From Benincasa hispida (lineage: Eukaryota; Streptophyta; Magnoliopsida; Cucurbitales; Cucurbitaceae), in NCBI RefSeq assembly GCF_009727055.1, contig NC_052354.1, positions 49,151,465 through 49,215,464 of the forward strand: a stretch of 64,000 nt of DNA, given 5' to 3'. Under the pieces are notes generated by a model. That model made no database searches. It was given only the letters and a program-made list of their open reading frames with translations, and had not been told where the DNA came from. Every line of letters begins with the position of its first letter. Position 1 is the stretch's first letter. The position numbers were made by a program, and so were the translations under genes. This document shows, piece by piece, positions 1 through 10,902 of the stretch.

Positions 1-931
1 TTTTCTTTCATTAGGCCTATAAGGCCTAACCTCAGCTGGATAATCTTAGATGTGAAGATGCCTAATACTAGGCTTCTTTCCTATCCACAGCTCATAAGGT
101 ATTTTGGCTACTGCTTTACTAGGTACCCTATTAAGGATATAGGCTGCAGTCTTTAGTGCCTCACCCTAGAGGGATCTGGTAGAGAAGAATGACTAATCAT
201 ACTTCTTACCATATCCTTAAGTGTTCTATTTCGCCTTTCTGCTACACCATTCATGATGGTTTGCCCGGCATAGTGTATTGTGGGACGATTCCACATTTCT
301 CTAGGTATTTGGCAAAAGGCCCTGAACGTTGTTCACCTGATCCATCATATCTACCGTAATATTCACCATCACGATCAGATTTAACAGCCTTAATTTTCTT
401 TCCAAGTTGAAGTTCAACTTCATCTTTGAAAGACTTAAAAAAGTCCAAGGATTGAGACTTCTCATAAATTAAATATAGGTACCCATATCTTGAATTGTCG
501 TCTATGAACGTAATAAAATATTGTTGTCCATTCCAAGAGGTCGTAGGGAATGGCCAACAAATATCTGTATGTATTAGTTCTAAGACATCTGAGCATCTGT
601 TGGAACTTAATTTTCTTATGTTTGTCTGTTTTCCCTTAATACATTCCACACAAACGTTGAAGTTACTTAAATCAAGGGAATCAAGAATTCCATCTAACAC
701 AAGTCTCTGAATTCTCTGTTTAGAGATGTGACCTAAACGCTTGTGCCATAACATAACGGAATTCTCATTTAATTTACGTTTTGTACCACATGAATTAGAT
801 AACAGGATCTTGTTAAATGAAGCAAAATAATCAAGCATATATAGATTATCAATTAAAGAACCGGTACCAATAAACTTAGAATCTTGAAAAAAGACTAACT
901 TTATTATTTCCAAAAGAACAGGAAAAACCAA
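1..931 (-). pseudogene. Copia integrase fragment of element D
   Basis: From 931 leftwards it encodes a GAG-pre-integrase zinc-binding region (HKRLGHIS, then CVECIKGKQ about 30 residues on; H-H-C-C type) and the start of the integrase core, with a catalytic Asp in the IHTDIC segment and a second in the SDRDGEYYG segment. The open frame stops near 251. The core continues in a shifted frame, where NGVAERRNRTL supplies the catalytic Glu, and a second frameshift near 165 precedes TAAYILNRVPSKA and a further in-frame stop near 30. Integrase would insert the element cDNA into the host genome. The copy cannot make the full protein, and it runs off the window before RT. Confidence 0.85.
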
Positions 932-962
932 AATTGTCCAAACTGGAAATAGAAACTAAATT

Positions 963-1406
963 TCATCTAAATGACGGTACAACAAAAATCTCATTCAGAA
1001 CCAAACGACAACCAATTTTTAAAAGTAATCTAAAATTTCCAATAGCTTCAACTGGAACTGCTTTTCCATCGCCCACATAGATGAATCTTTCAGCATCACC
1101 TAGCGGCCGACTCCATAGGCAACCCTGCATTGATATACTTATGTCAGTATTAGCACCAGAATTTACCCACCAAGTATCTGTAGGTACAAAAGCTAAATTA
1201 ACTTCATAACAAACCAAAGTAAGAAGTTTACCCTTCTTTACACACCACTTGGCGTACTTGGGACAATTTTTCTTAAAGTGACCTTTCCTTTTGCAGAAAA
1301 AACAAGGATTTTTAGTAGTTTGTTTCTTGTTTTTATTCTGCTGAGATGTCCCTTCTGCAGCATCCATAATTTTTCTTTTCTTCTTATCATGAGAGCCTAT
1401 TACCAA
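963..1406 (-). pseudogene. Gag zinc knuckle and protease of element D
   Basis: The 147-codon frame carries a CCHC zinc knuckle (CFFCKRKGHFKKNC) after a Lys-rich stretch, then a Copia aspartic protease region beginning WWVNSGANTDIS. Copia proteases normally read W-x-x-D-S-G-A at this place, so the catalytic Asp is Asn here, a single G-to-A change. The remaining protease strands follow (YVGDGKAVPVEAIG). The frame is separated from gag upstream (1416) and integrase downstream (931) by stops or shifts. With Asn in the active site the protease would be inactive even if expressed. Confidence 0.8.
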
Positions 1407-1415
1407 ATGAGCACT

Positions 1416-1990
1416 TTATGTCCTTTCTCTCTTAATCCTATCTTCTCCTTGCACACATTGTGAGATAAGCTCATTAATACTCCATTTATACTTCTGAATA
1501 TTATAACTTATCTTAAATTGAGTAAATTGTGCAGGAAGAGAGATAAGTACCAGATGCACGAGTAAATTTTTATTTATCTCGATATCGAGTGTCTTTAATT
1601 TACCTACGAGATTGGACATTTCCATAATGTACTCCCTTATGTTTCCATTGCCCTTATACTTCATAGAAGTTAAAGAAGTCAAAAGACTACTTGCTTCCCC
1701 TTTCTCATTTTTAGCAAAATATTTCTCAATTTGAGCAAGGAACTTATTCCCGAAAAGACTCCGGAATGGAGTGCCTAATGATCATCAGACACATGCCATT
1801 TGACTGTTCCCACTTCTCTATATTAGCCGTATTTGGCTATTCCTCAGTAGAAGTAGGTTTATCGATCCTTAATGCAAGGTCCAAATCTATACACCCAAAA
1901 AGTATGTCTAGGCTTTCTTTCCAAATCTTGAAGTTCGATCCATTCAACTTAGGGATTGAACTTAGATTTCCAGATATTTGAGTAAGACCA
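1416..1990 (-). pseudogene. Copia gag of element D
   Basis: The clean part (1682-1416) has the MKYKGNGNIREYIMEMSNL and LVLISLPAQF segments typical of the Copia gag polyprotein (retrotran_gag/UBN2 type). Upstream, 1990-1683 reads SIPKLNGSNFKIWKESLDI in one frame and then hits several stops, including one in place of the Trp or Gln that usually follows. Gag would form the virus-like particle that packages element RNA. The N-terminal start is set by homology only, since I see no clean ATG. Stops inside gag make it a pseudogene. Confidence 0.7.
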
Positions 1991-2829
1991 ACTGAAACAA
2001 TAAACAACAAAACAAATGCTCACAATTAAAACACAACAAAATAATTTCACATATGTGGTGAGCCCCTTTAATAAGATACCTAGCATAATATTGATGTCCA
2101 GCCTTTGAGCAAAAACACCAACTGAAAATGGTACTCTCAACATAGTAATCAAAGTACTGACAATTAACTCTGTCAAAAAATAGCCTTTCTTTGGATCGAC
2201 TATTTTTCACATGAGCAATCCTTATAATTGCCACAAACTCATTACCACATGCATATCCACAATTTGGCCAAATAATTATCTTTCTTTGGGCTGATAATTA
2301 TCCGCTTAAATTCATGAATATGCACATCTTATATTTTAGAATTAAAGTAATCTAGATAACAGAGGCTACTTTGGTAACATATTATTTTGACTGACTCAAT
2401 CTAAAATATAAGACACAATAATATAATAATATTATTGTACAAAAATAAAAGAAGAAGAACACCAAATAGTCTTTACCAATATTTACTTAATAATTGCATA
2501 CACATAATACAATTAAAGCAACAAAACATGTGAATATCGTTAAATATCATTAATCAAATTTAAATTTAAATTCACCAAAATATCAATCAAATTTAATTTT
2601 AAGTTTACCACATTATCAATCATATTTAAATTTAAACCACAACATGATCAATTAATCTTAAATCTACAACATGATTATTTAAATCTTGACTTAAATCACC
2701 AGTAAAACTTTAGATTCAAATTCACAAAACTTATTAATTTAAAAGTTAGATTTAAAATCACTCAATTAAAACTACTATTTCAGTATATAATTATATGAAA
2801 TAAATTTACTAGCAATATGTTATATGCAG
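1991..2829. other. AT-rich non-coding leader region of element D
   Basis: No protein signal on either strand. The stretch is strongly AT-rich and repeats short motifs built on aatttaaatttaaa between about 2545 and 2640. By position it should be the untranslated leader between gag and the 5' LTR of element D. I could not find the GCTCTGATACCA sequence that marks the primer-binding site of the other minus-strand Copia copy in this window. Confidence 0.4.
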
Positions 2830-3543
2830 TAATGATTTATATACTCAAACCCCCTTGAACGGCAAGAGATTCATAATCTCAATAGTCCTTGGTATTCAAT
2901 CAGTACAAACATGATTTCAGATATTTGGGGCATAGATTATTGACATCGGCATAAACATGGGTTTTACTTTTTTTTTTCTTTTTTTTTTTTTAGACATGGG
3001 TGTGTAGTTAGAGCCCAATAATTCAATCAGTGTGATCATAATCCATTTAACATATTGTCAGTGATGTCCTTCTACCAGCAGCAAACAGAGCCGAACATAA
3101 ATTCACCAATCAAATTTTTTTACTTGTTAGCATAAATACTTTATATCTATATTGAATAGATAAACCCTAGAATCATTCATGTCAAATGGTCAATAATATA
3201 TACATACCGAATTCCATTGAAAGATTGATGATGACTCTAAAGTGGCGGCTATTATCTTCCTCAACTAAAGCTCCAAAATGCCCTGAGTGGGATCTCTCTA
3301 GATGAGATTGAAGAAAGACTGTGTGCTTATTGCTTTAGTATATTGGGGACCATAGCCCTATGGTATCTTTATATATTGTTCAATTAGAGTTCCCATTAAG
3401 CCCTAATTAACTAGGAATAGATTTCTACCCATTAAGTCCATACTCAATTAGGAATCTAGGGCCTTAATTAATCAGATTACATAATAGGGCCCAATCTAAT
3501 AAAATAACCCAATGTGATAAATTTTTAATCCACATACATAGCC
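2830..3543 (-). repeat. Putative LTR of element D (minus)
   Basis: Read on the minus strand, this stretch begins TGTATGTGGATT (from 3543) and carries a TATA-like box (TATATAAAG, 3366-3376 region), followed by a transcribed-looking pyrimidine-rich segment. This is the layout of an LTR U3-R-U5. No second copy is in the window, so both ends are estimates. A poly-T tract with one C interruption lies near 2970-2991. Confidence is limited because no primer-binding site abuts it. Confidence 0.4.
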
Positions 3544-3589
3544 TATACTTTAATTAAATATATTATTATTTAAATATGTCGAACACCCT

Positions 3590-5393
3590 GAACGATCGTC
3601 TACCTGTTGGAGTTTACTACACGATGAAGACCTCCTGGCGGTTCAAGATCCGGTTCACCTGTGAACCGGTTTGCTCGATAAAAAATGTAATAGATAGTGT
3701 TTTTCATTCCGGTTTTTTTGTTTAAAGGTTCATCCCGTTCCATTAATCTCTTTGTTTAATACATGTGATGTATGTTTTATATGTCATATGGTATGCACAT
3801 ATAGTAAATCCCACCTTAGGTTATGCAATGATCATGCATCATCTCTTTATTGTAATTGTTATAATTTAGAGAAGCATGATTTTTAATTATGTAAGTGCAT
3901 GCTCATGCATCATATAAAATAAGAGTTATATTTATCCATGCATAAAAAGCATTGACATGCATCATCTTTATATTATAATTGTTATAGTATAAGGGTGAAT
4001 GATAGCATGTTTGCTTGGTTATTACGCATAATATAAAAGTTATATAGTAATGATCAGACATTGCATGAAGCATGACATATAGGTAACTTTATAAATGTTA
4101 TAAATGCCTTGTTATGTGCAATGTTTTTTAGTTGTTTCTTTTTAAGAGTTAAAGAGAAATTAGAACTAAAAGAAATAAGAAAGACATGCATGCTCACTTA
4201 GGTTTAATTCATGATTTTAAAATGTTTAAAACTTGGATCACATAGACTTTAGATCACGGTTCTAATATGATTAGCAACCGTAAGGCTTTAATCTTTTAAT
4301 CAGTTTAATGGGATCAAATTGGCTAATAAAAGGTTAAAGTGTAGCAAATCTATCTATAAGGGACCTTTTGTCTAAGGCGGTTCATGTCTAGGCTAGGGTA
4401 TTTAAGTTGACGGAAACGTAATACCTCTACCTGGGAACTTACTTGGAAAGGTGAATTAGATAGATTTAATGCATGCTTGCAAGTTAAGGACAGTCCATTA
4501 AAGTGTTTAAATGTGATTACTTGAACTTGTTCATATTTCATAAACAAACGTTGTTTATGAGCAGAGTTTAAAAAGACCACTTAGACTAAAATCAATAGCC
4601 GGATTGTCTAGGTTAATGAATCCCTAGGTAGAACATTCAGTGGGAGGTATTTGGAGCATAAGATGTTTCACTTAAACCCTTCACTTTTCTCCTAAAGTCC
4701 ACACCGTGAGATCTATCCTCGGCCTCGTGGCACCTTTAGGGTGTTCCCTCGACGGATGGTGTTTGGATAGGTTAATATCAAGGTGGATGGAGAGAATGTT
4801 CATAGTAAGTGGGGGCGGAATGGTGTTTGGGTAGGTTAATATCAAGGTGGATAGAAAGAATGTTCATAGTAAGTGGGGGCAGGAAGTGCGACAGCATATC
4901 CCTTGATCTCCCTTGTTAGGTTGAATAATGTTTATGCGCATCACCTCGAGGCACCCTGGGAGTGTCCCCCTAAAGGATGGCAGTTTTGCGCGTTTGTTTA
5001 TTTGATCTTTTGTAAGAGGATAAGGTAACTTAGTCTCTTATCCTAATATGTTTTTTCCTTACGGTAAACGCATTAGGATGGGACTCTGGTAAAGAAAACG
5101 AGGGGTTACACTTATACAGAATAGTTAAAGGTTAACGATTCTTGACCAAAAAATGGTGGCTATTAGGTTCAGTTCCAAGAGTTGGTTCTGCCTAATGGTT
5201 GAGAATGTCTCATCCCAGTGAAGGGGCAACTGATCACCCCACCGGTGGCGTTTGTCCTGACTCACTAGGGCATCATTGCAAAATAGAAGTCTATAACTTA
5301 GGTACTTGAAACTGTTTTACAAAACAAATTAGTTTAAAAGTTGTTTAGCAAAATCTAATAAAGATTTGTTCATATTTTCATTGACTTTTTCAA
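3590..5393 (+). other. Untranslated leader of element C
   Basis: About 1.8 kb without coding signal. It matches the leaders of elements K (45640-47148) and M (35346-37260) in order: the CCGGTTCACCTGTGAACCGG region near 3650, repeated short ATGCAT-rich stretches at 3780-4090, and the segment with CACCGTGAGATCTATCCTCGGCCTC near 4704. It contains a 64-bp tandem duplication (4756-4883). A second diverged copy of the same leader block lies near 4940-4990. The gag ATG follows at 5394. Confidence 0.7.
4756..4883 (+). repeat. 64-bp tandem duplication in the C leader
   Basis: Two adjacent copies, 4756-4819 and 4820-4883, both start ATGGTGTTTGG and end in GTAAGTGGGGGC plus two or three bases. They differ at only a few positions. 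The unit lies in the same leader block that is tandemly repeated in elements I and K. Confidence 0.85.
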
Positions 5394-6310
5394 ATGGTTA
5401 TAGCCACATTATCATTGTTAAGCACCAAAAAATTAATTGGCGAGAATTTTTCAACATGGAAACACATGATCACGACGATCCTAATCATCGAGGATCTCAT
5501 GTTCACTCTCACGGAAGCTTGTGCTTCTATTCTAACTCCAAATGTCGCTCGAAATGTTTGAGAGGCATACGAGCGATGGACAAGGGCGAATGTGAAGGAC
5601 CGAGCCTATATCTTGGCAAGTCTTTCTGACGTCTTGGCTAAGAAGCATGAGCCTATGGTCTCAGCTCGGAGATCATGGAGTCCCTGCGAGTGATGTTTGG
5701 ATAACCGTCTGAACAACTTATGCATGAGGCACTTAAATACATATTCAACTCCAAAATGCAAGAAGGCACCTCTGTTTGTGAACATGTGCTAAACATAATG
5801 GTCCACTTCAATGTGGCGGAGTTGAATGGGTCTACCATCGATGAGGGCAGCCAGGTTAACATAATCTTGCATTCTTTTCTGGAGAGCTTCATGCACTTTG
5901 TTAGCAATGTGATTCTTAACAAAGTGAAATATAACCTTACAACTCTCCTCAACAAGTTGCAGACATACCAATCTTTACTGAGAGAGGCAGAAGGGTGAGA
6001 CAAATGTTGCTTCATCCTCAAGAACATTCCATAGAGATTCGATCTCAGGAACGAAGTCTGTACCTTCTATTTCTAACTCTACAAAGGGGAAAAAGAACAA
6101 GGGTGGTAAGGGAAAAGGGAAGGCACCTGCTAACCCACCGCCTGTCGCCTCGAGGAGGCGTCCACTAGTTGCTAAGGGAAAATGTTTCTATTGCAACCAA
6201 GATGGACATTGGAAGAGGAACTGTCCTCGGTATCTGAAGAAGAAGAAAGCAGTTAAGGCTAAGGCTAAGGCGGATAAAGGTAAATGTGATTTACTTGTGC
6301 TCGAAACTTG
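5394..6310 (+). pseudogene. Copia gag of element C
   Basis: The frame opens at ATG 5394 (MVIATLSLLSTKKLIGENF, then a TWK segment) and reads as Copia gag, including EAYERWTRANVKDRAYILA and VLAKKHEPM. An in-frame TGA replaces a codon before EAYERW (CGA-to-TGA type), and a frameshift follows near 5660. Gag resumes at 5720-5998 (LKYIFNSKMQEGTSVCEHV and a LNELNGSTI-like segment). The CCHC zinc knuckle (CFYCNQDGHWKRNC) lies at 6184-6225, followed by a Lys/Ala-rich tail. The same domain order is seen in the gag of element I (minus, 30121-29297). Non-functional. Confidence 0.8.
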
Positions 6311-6480
6311 TTTAGTGGAGAATGATGATTCTGCCTAGATAATTGATTCAGGCGCAACTGACCATGTTTGTTCTTCGTTTCAGGGGATTAGATCTTGGCG
6401 ACAGTTAGAGGCTGGTGAGATGACGATGCGAGTAGGCACCAGGCACGTCGTCTCAACTGTGGCAGTGGGAGGACTTTAGT
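6311..6480 (+). pseudogene. Copia protease of element C
   Basis: The active-site motif IIDSGATDHVCSS is present, with the Asp codon at 6345-6347, so the catalytic Asp is intact here, unlike in elements D and E. The preceding Trp codon has become TAG, and more stops appear by 6480 where the sequence reaches the VGTRHVVS region. It would mature the Gag-Pol polyprotein. Too short and broken to act. Confidence 0.75.
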
Positions 6481-6489
6481 TAGCTTTAT

Positions 6490-7470
6490 AGAATGGTTTC
6501 TAATTTTAAATGATGTATATATTGTTCCTGAACTAAAAAGAAACCTTATTTCTGTAAAGTGTTTATTGCAATATAAATACAATGTTTCTTTTAATTTGAG
6601 TAAAGCGTTTATTCATAAAGATGGTGTTTTTATTTGCACAGCAAATATGGAATCGAATTTATATGTGCTAATTCCCTCCATAATACTTAAATGTTCAGAA
6701 CTGCCATAACTCAATCAAAATGTCGACGAATTTCTCCAAAAAAAATACCCAACTTCGGCATCTATGTTTAGGGCACATCAATCTCAATATGATTGAGAGA
6801 TTGGTGAAGAATGGACTTCTAAGTGAGTTAGAGGAAAATTCTTTGCTAGTGTGCGAATCTTGTCTTGAGGGTAAGATGACTAAACGACCTTTTACTGGAA
6901 AAGGTTGTAGAGCCAAAGAGTCATTTGAGTTGGTACATCCTGACCTTTATGGTCCTATGAACGTGTGAACCCAAGGTGGCTATGAGTATTTTATCAGTTT
7001 TACTGATGATTACTCCAGGTACGGGTATGTTTATCTTTTGCAATGGAAGTCTGAATCCTTTGAAAAGTTCAAAGAGTTCAAGGCTATAGTTGAAAACGCA
7101 TTAAATAGACGGATTAAAACACTTCGATCAGATTGAGGTGGAGAGTTTTTGGACTCAATATTCCAGGACTATTTGATAGAACATGGAATCGTTTTCCAAC
7201 TCTCAGCGTCGGGTACACCTCAATAGAATAGTGCAGCGGAGAAGAGAAATAGGACCTTGTTAGACATGGTTCGCTCGATGATGAGTTACGCTTCCTTACC
7301 GAACTCGTTTTGGGGTTTTGCAGTGGATACTGCGGTGTACATACTCTAACTATGTTCCCTCCAAGAGTGTTGTAAGAACACCTCTGAAGTTGTGGAAGGG
7401 GCGTAAAGCTAGTTTACGTCATTTTTGTATTTGGGGTTGTCCTGCACATGTGCTTGAGGCTAATACCAAG
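6490..7470 (+). pseudogene. Copia integrase of element C
   Basis: It starts with the YIVPELKRNLISVKCL-like segment near 6515. The zinc-binding region (LRHLCLGHIN, then CESCLEGKM) is at 6745-6890, followed by the core, with catalytic Asp residues in the VHPDLYGPM and LRSD segments and a Glu in the AEKRNRTLL segment near 7240. Stops replace residues after NV (6967), in LRSD-GGEF (TGA at 7135) and in TPQ-N (TAG at 7226, a CAG-to-TAG type). A frameshift near 7340 leads into the frame that continues to RT. Confidence 0.8.
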
Positions 7471-8649
7471 AAGTTGGAACCATGGTCGAGGTTATGCCTA
7501 TTTGTAAGCTACGCTAAAGGTACACGAGGGGGTTATTTTTATGATCCATTGGAAAATAGGGTGTTTGTTTCAACAAATGATACTTTCCTAGAGGAGGATC
7601 ATATAAGGGAGCACAGTCCACGAAGCAAAGTCGTGTTGCGTGAGCTTTCCAATGAAACTACTGAAACTTCAACCAGAGTTGTTGAAGAGCGTGCTACATC
7701 ATCAAGAGTTGTTGATGGGAGTTCATCTAGTAGGTCCGTTCCACCTCAAGAGTTGAGGGAACCTCGGCGTAGTGGGAGGATTGCGAACCCACCCGTTCGC
7801 TATCTGAGTTTCACGAAGATCCTTGCTATGGTAGCAGATGGCGATGTTGAGGATCTGTTGTCTTATAAGAAGGCAATGGAGGATGTTGACCGTGATGAAT
7901 GGGTCAAGGTCATGGATCTCGAGATGGAGTCGATGTACTTCAACTCAGTATGGGATCTTGTAGATTCATCTAATGGGGTTCGCCCTATAGGTTGTAAATG
8001 GATCTATAAGCGCAAACGGGGTGCTGATGGGAAGGTACATACCTCCATGGCTCGACTTGTGGAAAGGGGTTATACCCGGGTTGAAGGATTCGACTATGAG
8101 GAGACTTTCTCGCCGGTTGCCATGTTAAAGCTGATCTGCATCCTCCTGTCTATTGCAACTTATTATAATTATGAGATATGGAAAATAAACGTCAAGATGG
8201 CCTTTCTGAATGGCAATCTTGAGGAGACCATTTATATGGTGCCGCCCGAGGGATTCATAGCCCAAGGTCAAGAGCAAAAGGTTTGCAAACTGAATCAGTC
8301 TAATTATGGACTGAAACAAGCGTCTCAATCTTGGAACATACGATTTGATACTGCGATCAAGTCGTATGGCTTTGACCAAAATGTTGATGAACCTTGTGTC
8401 TACAAGAAGATCATCAACGCTTCAGTAGTCTTTTTAGTGTTGTATGTAGACGATATCCTACTCATTGGGAATGATGTAGGTCAACTAACTACAGTTAAGA
8501 ACTGGCTAGCGACCCGATTCCAAATGAAATATTTGGGAGAAGCTCAGTTTGTTTTAGGTATACAGATCTTTCCGGACCTTAAGAACAAAGTGCTAGCACT
8601 GTCTCAGGCATCGTATGTTGACAAGATTTTGCTCAAGTACTCGATGTAG
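7346..8649 (+). pseudogene. Copia reverse transcriptase of element C
   Basis: The longest Copia frame in the window. It runs from the integrase C terminus (VPSKSVVRTPLKLW, GGYFYDP) through a Ser-rich linker to the RT domain: CKWIYKRKRGADGKV, GFDYEETFSPVA, MAFLNGNLEETIYM, LKQASQSWN and YVDDILLIGN. The YVDD box with both Asp residues is intact. Motif A reads INVKMAFLNG where Copia RTs have a DVKTAFLNG-type sequence, so the first catalytic Asp is Asn. The frame ends at a stop after KYSM. RT would copy element RNA into cDNA, but with motif A damaged this one should be dead despite its long open frame. Confidence 0.88.
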
Positions 8650-9410
8650 AACTCCAAGAGGGATCCACTGTCGTTCAGGCATGGAGTCGCTTTGTCTAAG
8701 GAAATGTGTCAGAGGTGAGGAGATGAGACGAGTCCCTGTCTGCTGTTGGCAGTTTATTGTACGCGATGCTCTGTACTCGTCCAGACATCTGTTATGCTGT
8801 GGGCATAGTCAGTAGGTATCAGTCTAACCCAGGCCAGGGTCACTGGACTGTAGTGAAGAACATCCTCAAGTATCTTCGGAGAACGAGGGACTACATGCTC
8901 TTGTATGGTTCAACGTATTTGATCCTTACAGGATACACGGATTCTCACTTTCAGACTGATAAGGACTCTCGCAAGTCCACATAAAGGTCAGTCTTTACTC
9001 TTAACGGATGAGCTATAGTGTGGCGAAGCACTAAGCAGGGGTGCATCACCAACTCTACTATGGAGACGGAATACGTAGCGGCTTGCGAAGCTGCTAAGGA
9101 GGTCGTTTGGCTCAGGAAGTTCTTGACAGACCGGGAAGTTGTTCCAGATATTTCTAGACCCATTACCCTTTATTGTGATAATAGTGGGGCAGTGGTGATC
9201 TCCAAAGAGCCAAGCAGTCACCGGCGCGGAAAACACATAGAGATGAAATAACATCTGATCCACAAGATAGTGCATCGAGGGGACGTGATCGTCACGCAAA
9301 TCGCTTCGGAGCACAATGTTGCTGACCCGTTTACGAAGGCTCTCACAGCTACAGTGTTTGAGGGTCACCTACGCAGCATGGGTCTACAGGATCGCCTGCC
9401 GCTAAACTAA
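8650..9410 (+). pseudogene. Copia RNase H of element C
   Basis: Downstream of the RT stop, RNase H segments appear in successive frames: MYAMLCTRPDICYAVGIVSR, YLRRTRDYMLLYG, YTDSHFQTDKDSRKST (stop after it), TMETEYVAACEAAKEVVWL, LYCDNSGAVVISKEP and NVADPFTKAL. These match the Copia RNase H order D-E-D plus the C-terminal DPFTKAL signature. Terminal TAA at 9408-9410. Stops at about 8982, 9010 and 9250 inactivate it. The polypurine tract follows directly. Confidence 0.82.
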
Positions 9411-9424
9411 GGCAAGTGGGAGAT
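9411..9424 (+). promoter_or_regulatory. Polypurine tract of element C
   Basis: GGCAAGTGGGAGAT lies directly after the RNase H stop and 5 bases before the LTR start (TGTATTGGGC at 9430). The same AAGTGGGAG core precedes the LTRs of elements M (42695-42705) and L. It primes plus-strand DNA synthesis. Confidence 0.8.
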
Positions 9425-9429
9425 TTTAT

Positions 9430-10819
9430 TGTATTGGGCTTTTTTGTTCCCTAGTTTATTGTTTTATACTAAGCTTTTTGACAGAGACTTCACTTAACTA
9501 GGATGGCCATAAGTAACAGACCTCAATCCTGAATGAGTTAGGAACTCCTGCCATTGAGTAGTCCTTTGATTTGTATGGGTGCGAGTGGCCAGGTCGCCGA
9601 TTCAAACCTACCATTTTGGGGATTTATCTGATTTGAGAGCTGGGAACTCAACTACACAAGAGGGAATTCACCCCTTCCCCGAAGCAGGGGTAAGTAGATA
9701 GATGGCTCCCTTAAGGGCTGATTCCAAGGCTTGAACGATGTGGCGCCACACACCTTCTTTTGGCCTGAGAGGGTTTCACACATAGTTGGCCTATGTTGTA
9801 TTATTCATTAAATGAAGTACTTAAGGAGTGCGATGTAACTACAAGGGCAAAACATTCAATTGGCCCAACTGTACTTACAAGCATTTGTGAAGGGTCATCG
9901 TACTCATGATTGGTTATATCCGATGGACACAGAAATATATATGTGGTAAGAAGAGTTCAGCTGTTGATCTTTAGTGAAATCACTGACAGTTAACGGATGG
10001 TGGATCTCGTGACTGGAGAGTTTAGTCAGTTATTCATATACTGTTGGAGCTTCGAGCCACAGGTCCATTAGGTCACCTGGGTAGCTTGGATAAAGTCGAG
10101 AACCAATGTTTTGGTTAATTTAAAATGTTCAAATTGACAAGAGGAATTTCAAGTATATATGATATAATTGGATTGGTTGATTATATATGATATAATATGC
10201 TAAATATATGAGATACATTATTTTGAAGGAAATTAGATATAAATATGATTTATATCAAGTAGAGGAGAAAATACTATAATAGATATATGATATCAAACTA
10301 TAGGATATAAATATAATATGACTATATTTATTAATTAAATTAATTGATAATTAACGAATTTATCCACGTTGGGACGTGGGAAGTGGGTTGCAATGGCTAT
10401 GGTAACCCGCGAATCAAAAATGAAAATCGTTTTCATTTTTATCAATCGTGCATTCGTATTACTTCCGCGCCCAAAAGAATTCGTGAAAGTGATCGCAAGA
10501 GCCTATACGATAGAAGCTCGTCCGCCTAAATGATCGTCTGCCTCACATTTTCTCTAAACGATCGTATACGTTTTCCCTAAACGATCGTTCAGTCTTTCAT
10601 ACACGATTGTGTAGCTCTACTATACAATAAACATTTCCGCTATATGATAGCAGAGTTTCATCTCCCACTTGCTTATTGTCTACACGACGCGTTCTCCTCC
10701 ATCCTCTACCAAACTCACCAAAGCCCACTCTTTGGGTTTTTTACGCCGAAGATACCCGAGTTTCCCTTGTGGTGGTGTCGTCCCCGCTGCAGTGTTCATG
10801 TACGTTCTGATCGTGCTGT
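9430..10819 (+). repeat. 3' LTR of element C, left part
   Basis: Starts TGTATTGGGC after the polypurine tract. It shares the long middle block (drop in gene-like features, TCCCCGAAGCAGGGGTAAGT near 9676) with the solo LTR at 37631-39616 (compare 38298-38320) and with the inverted LTR at 50803-52281. It is cut at 10819 by the E/F insertion. The sequence on the other side (27486) matches the continuation of the family, as in the K LTR near 44940-44990, so the two parts were once contiguous. Confidence 0.8.
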
Positions 10820-10902
10820 TGACACGTAAATTTTAGGTCTTTATCATCATACAAACTTATGTCCCCGTTACCAGTTCCCCAGCAACGGCACCATAAACTT
10901 GA
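10820..10902 (-). repeat. Extended U5 end with PBS-like unit (left)
   Basis: 83 bp outside the LTR of E. Read on minus, it continues the LTR end with TCAAGTTTATGGTGCCG, which resembles the PBS region at 22839-22856, then runs to ACGTGTCA at the C junction. It is one copy of the unit found twice, inverted, at 27324-27485. The inner LTR (22866) is followed by different sequence after the PBS. Confidence 0.75.

Larger units (their letters stand above)
1..3543 (-). mobile_element. Copia element D, 5' part, degenerate
   Basis: Read on the minus strand, the order is putative LTR (3543 to about 2830), AT-rich leader, gag (about 1990-1416), zinc knuckle plus protease (1406-963) and integrase (931-1). 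This is the Ty1/Copia order, with integrase before reverse transcriptase. RT, RNase H and the second LTR would lie left of the window. Stops and frameshifts break every module, so the copy is inactive. Its gag (an NGSNFKIWKE-type N terminus) and its protease differ from those of the four other Copia elements here, so it is a separate family. The right boundary is uncertain because no canonical initiator-Met primer-binding site was found. Confidence 0.8.

Noticed and set aside
8125..8379. Minus-strand open frame in the C reverse transcriptase region
   Set aside because: Antisense shadow of the RT frame, which has clear RT motifs on plus. Several similar shadows (for example 5653-6027 minus and 9018-9368 minus) were dropped for the same reason.
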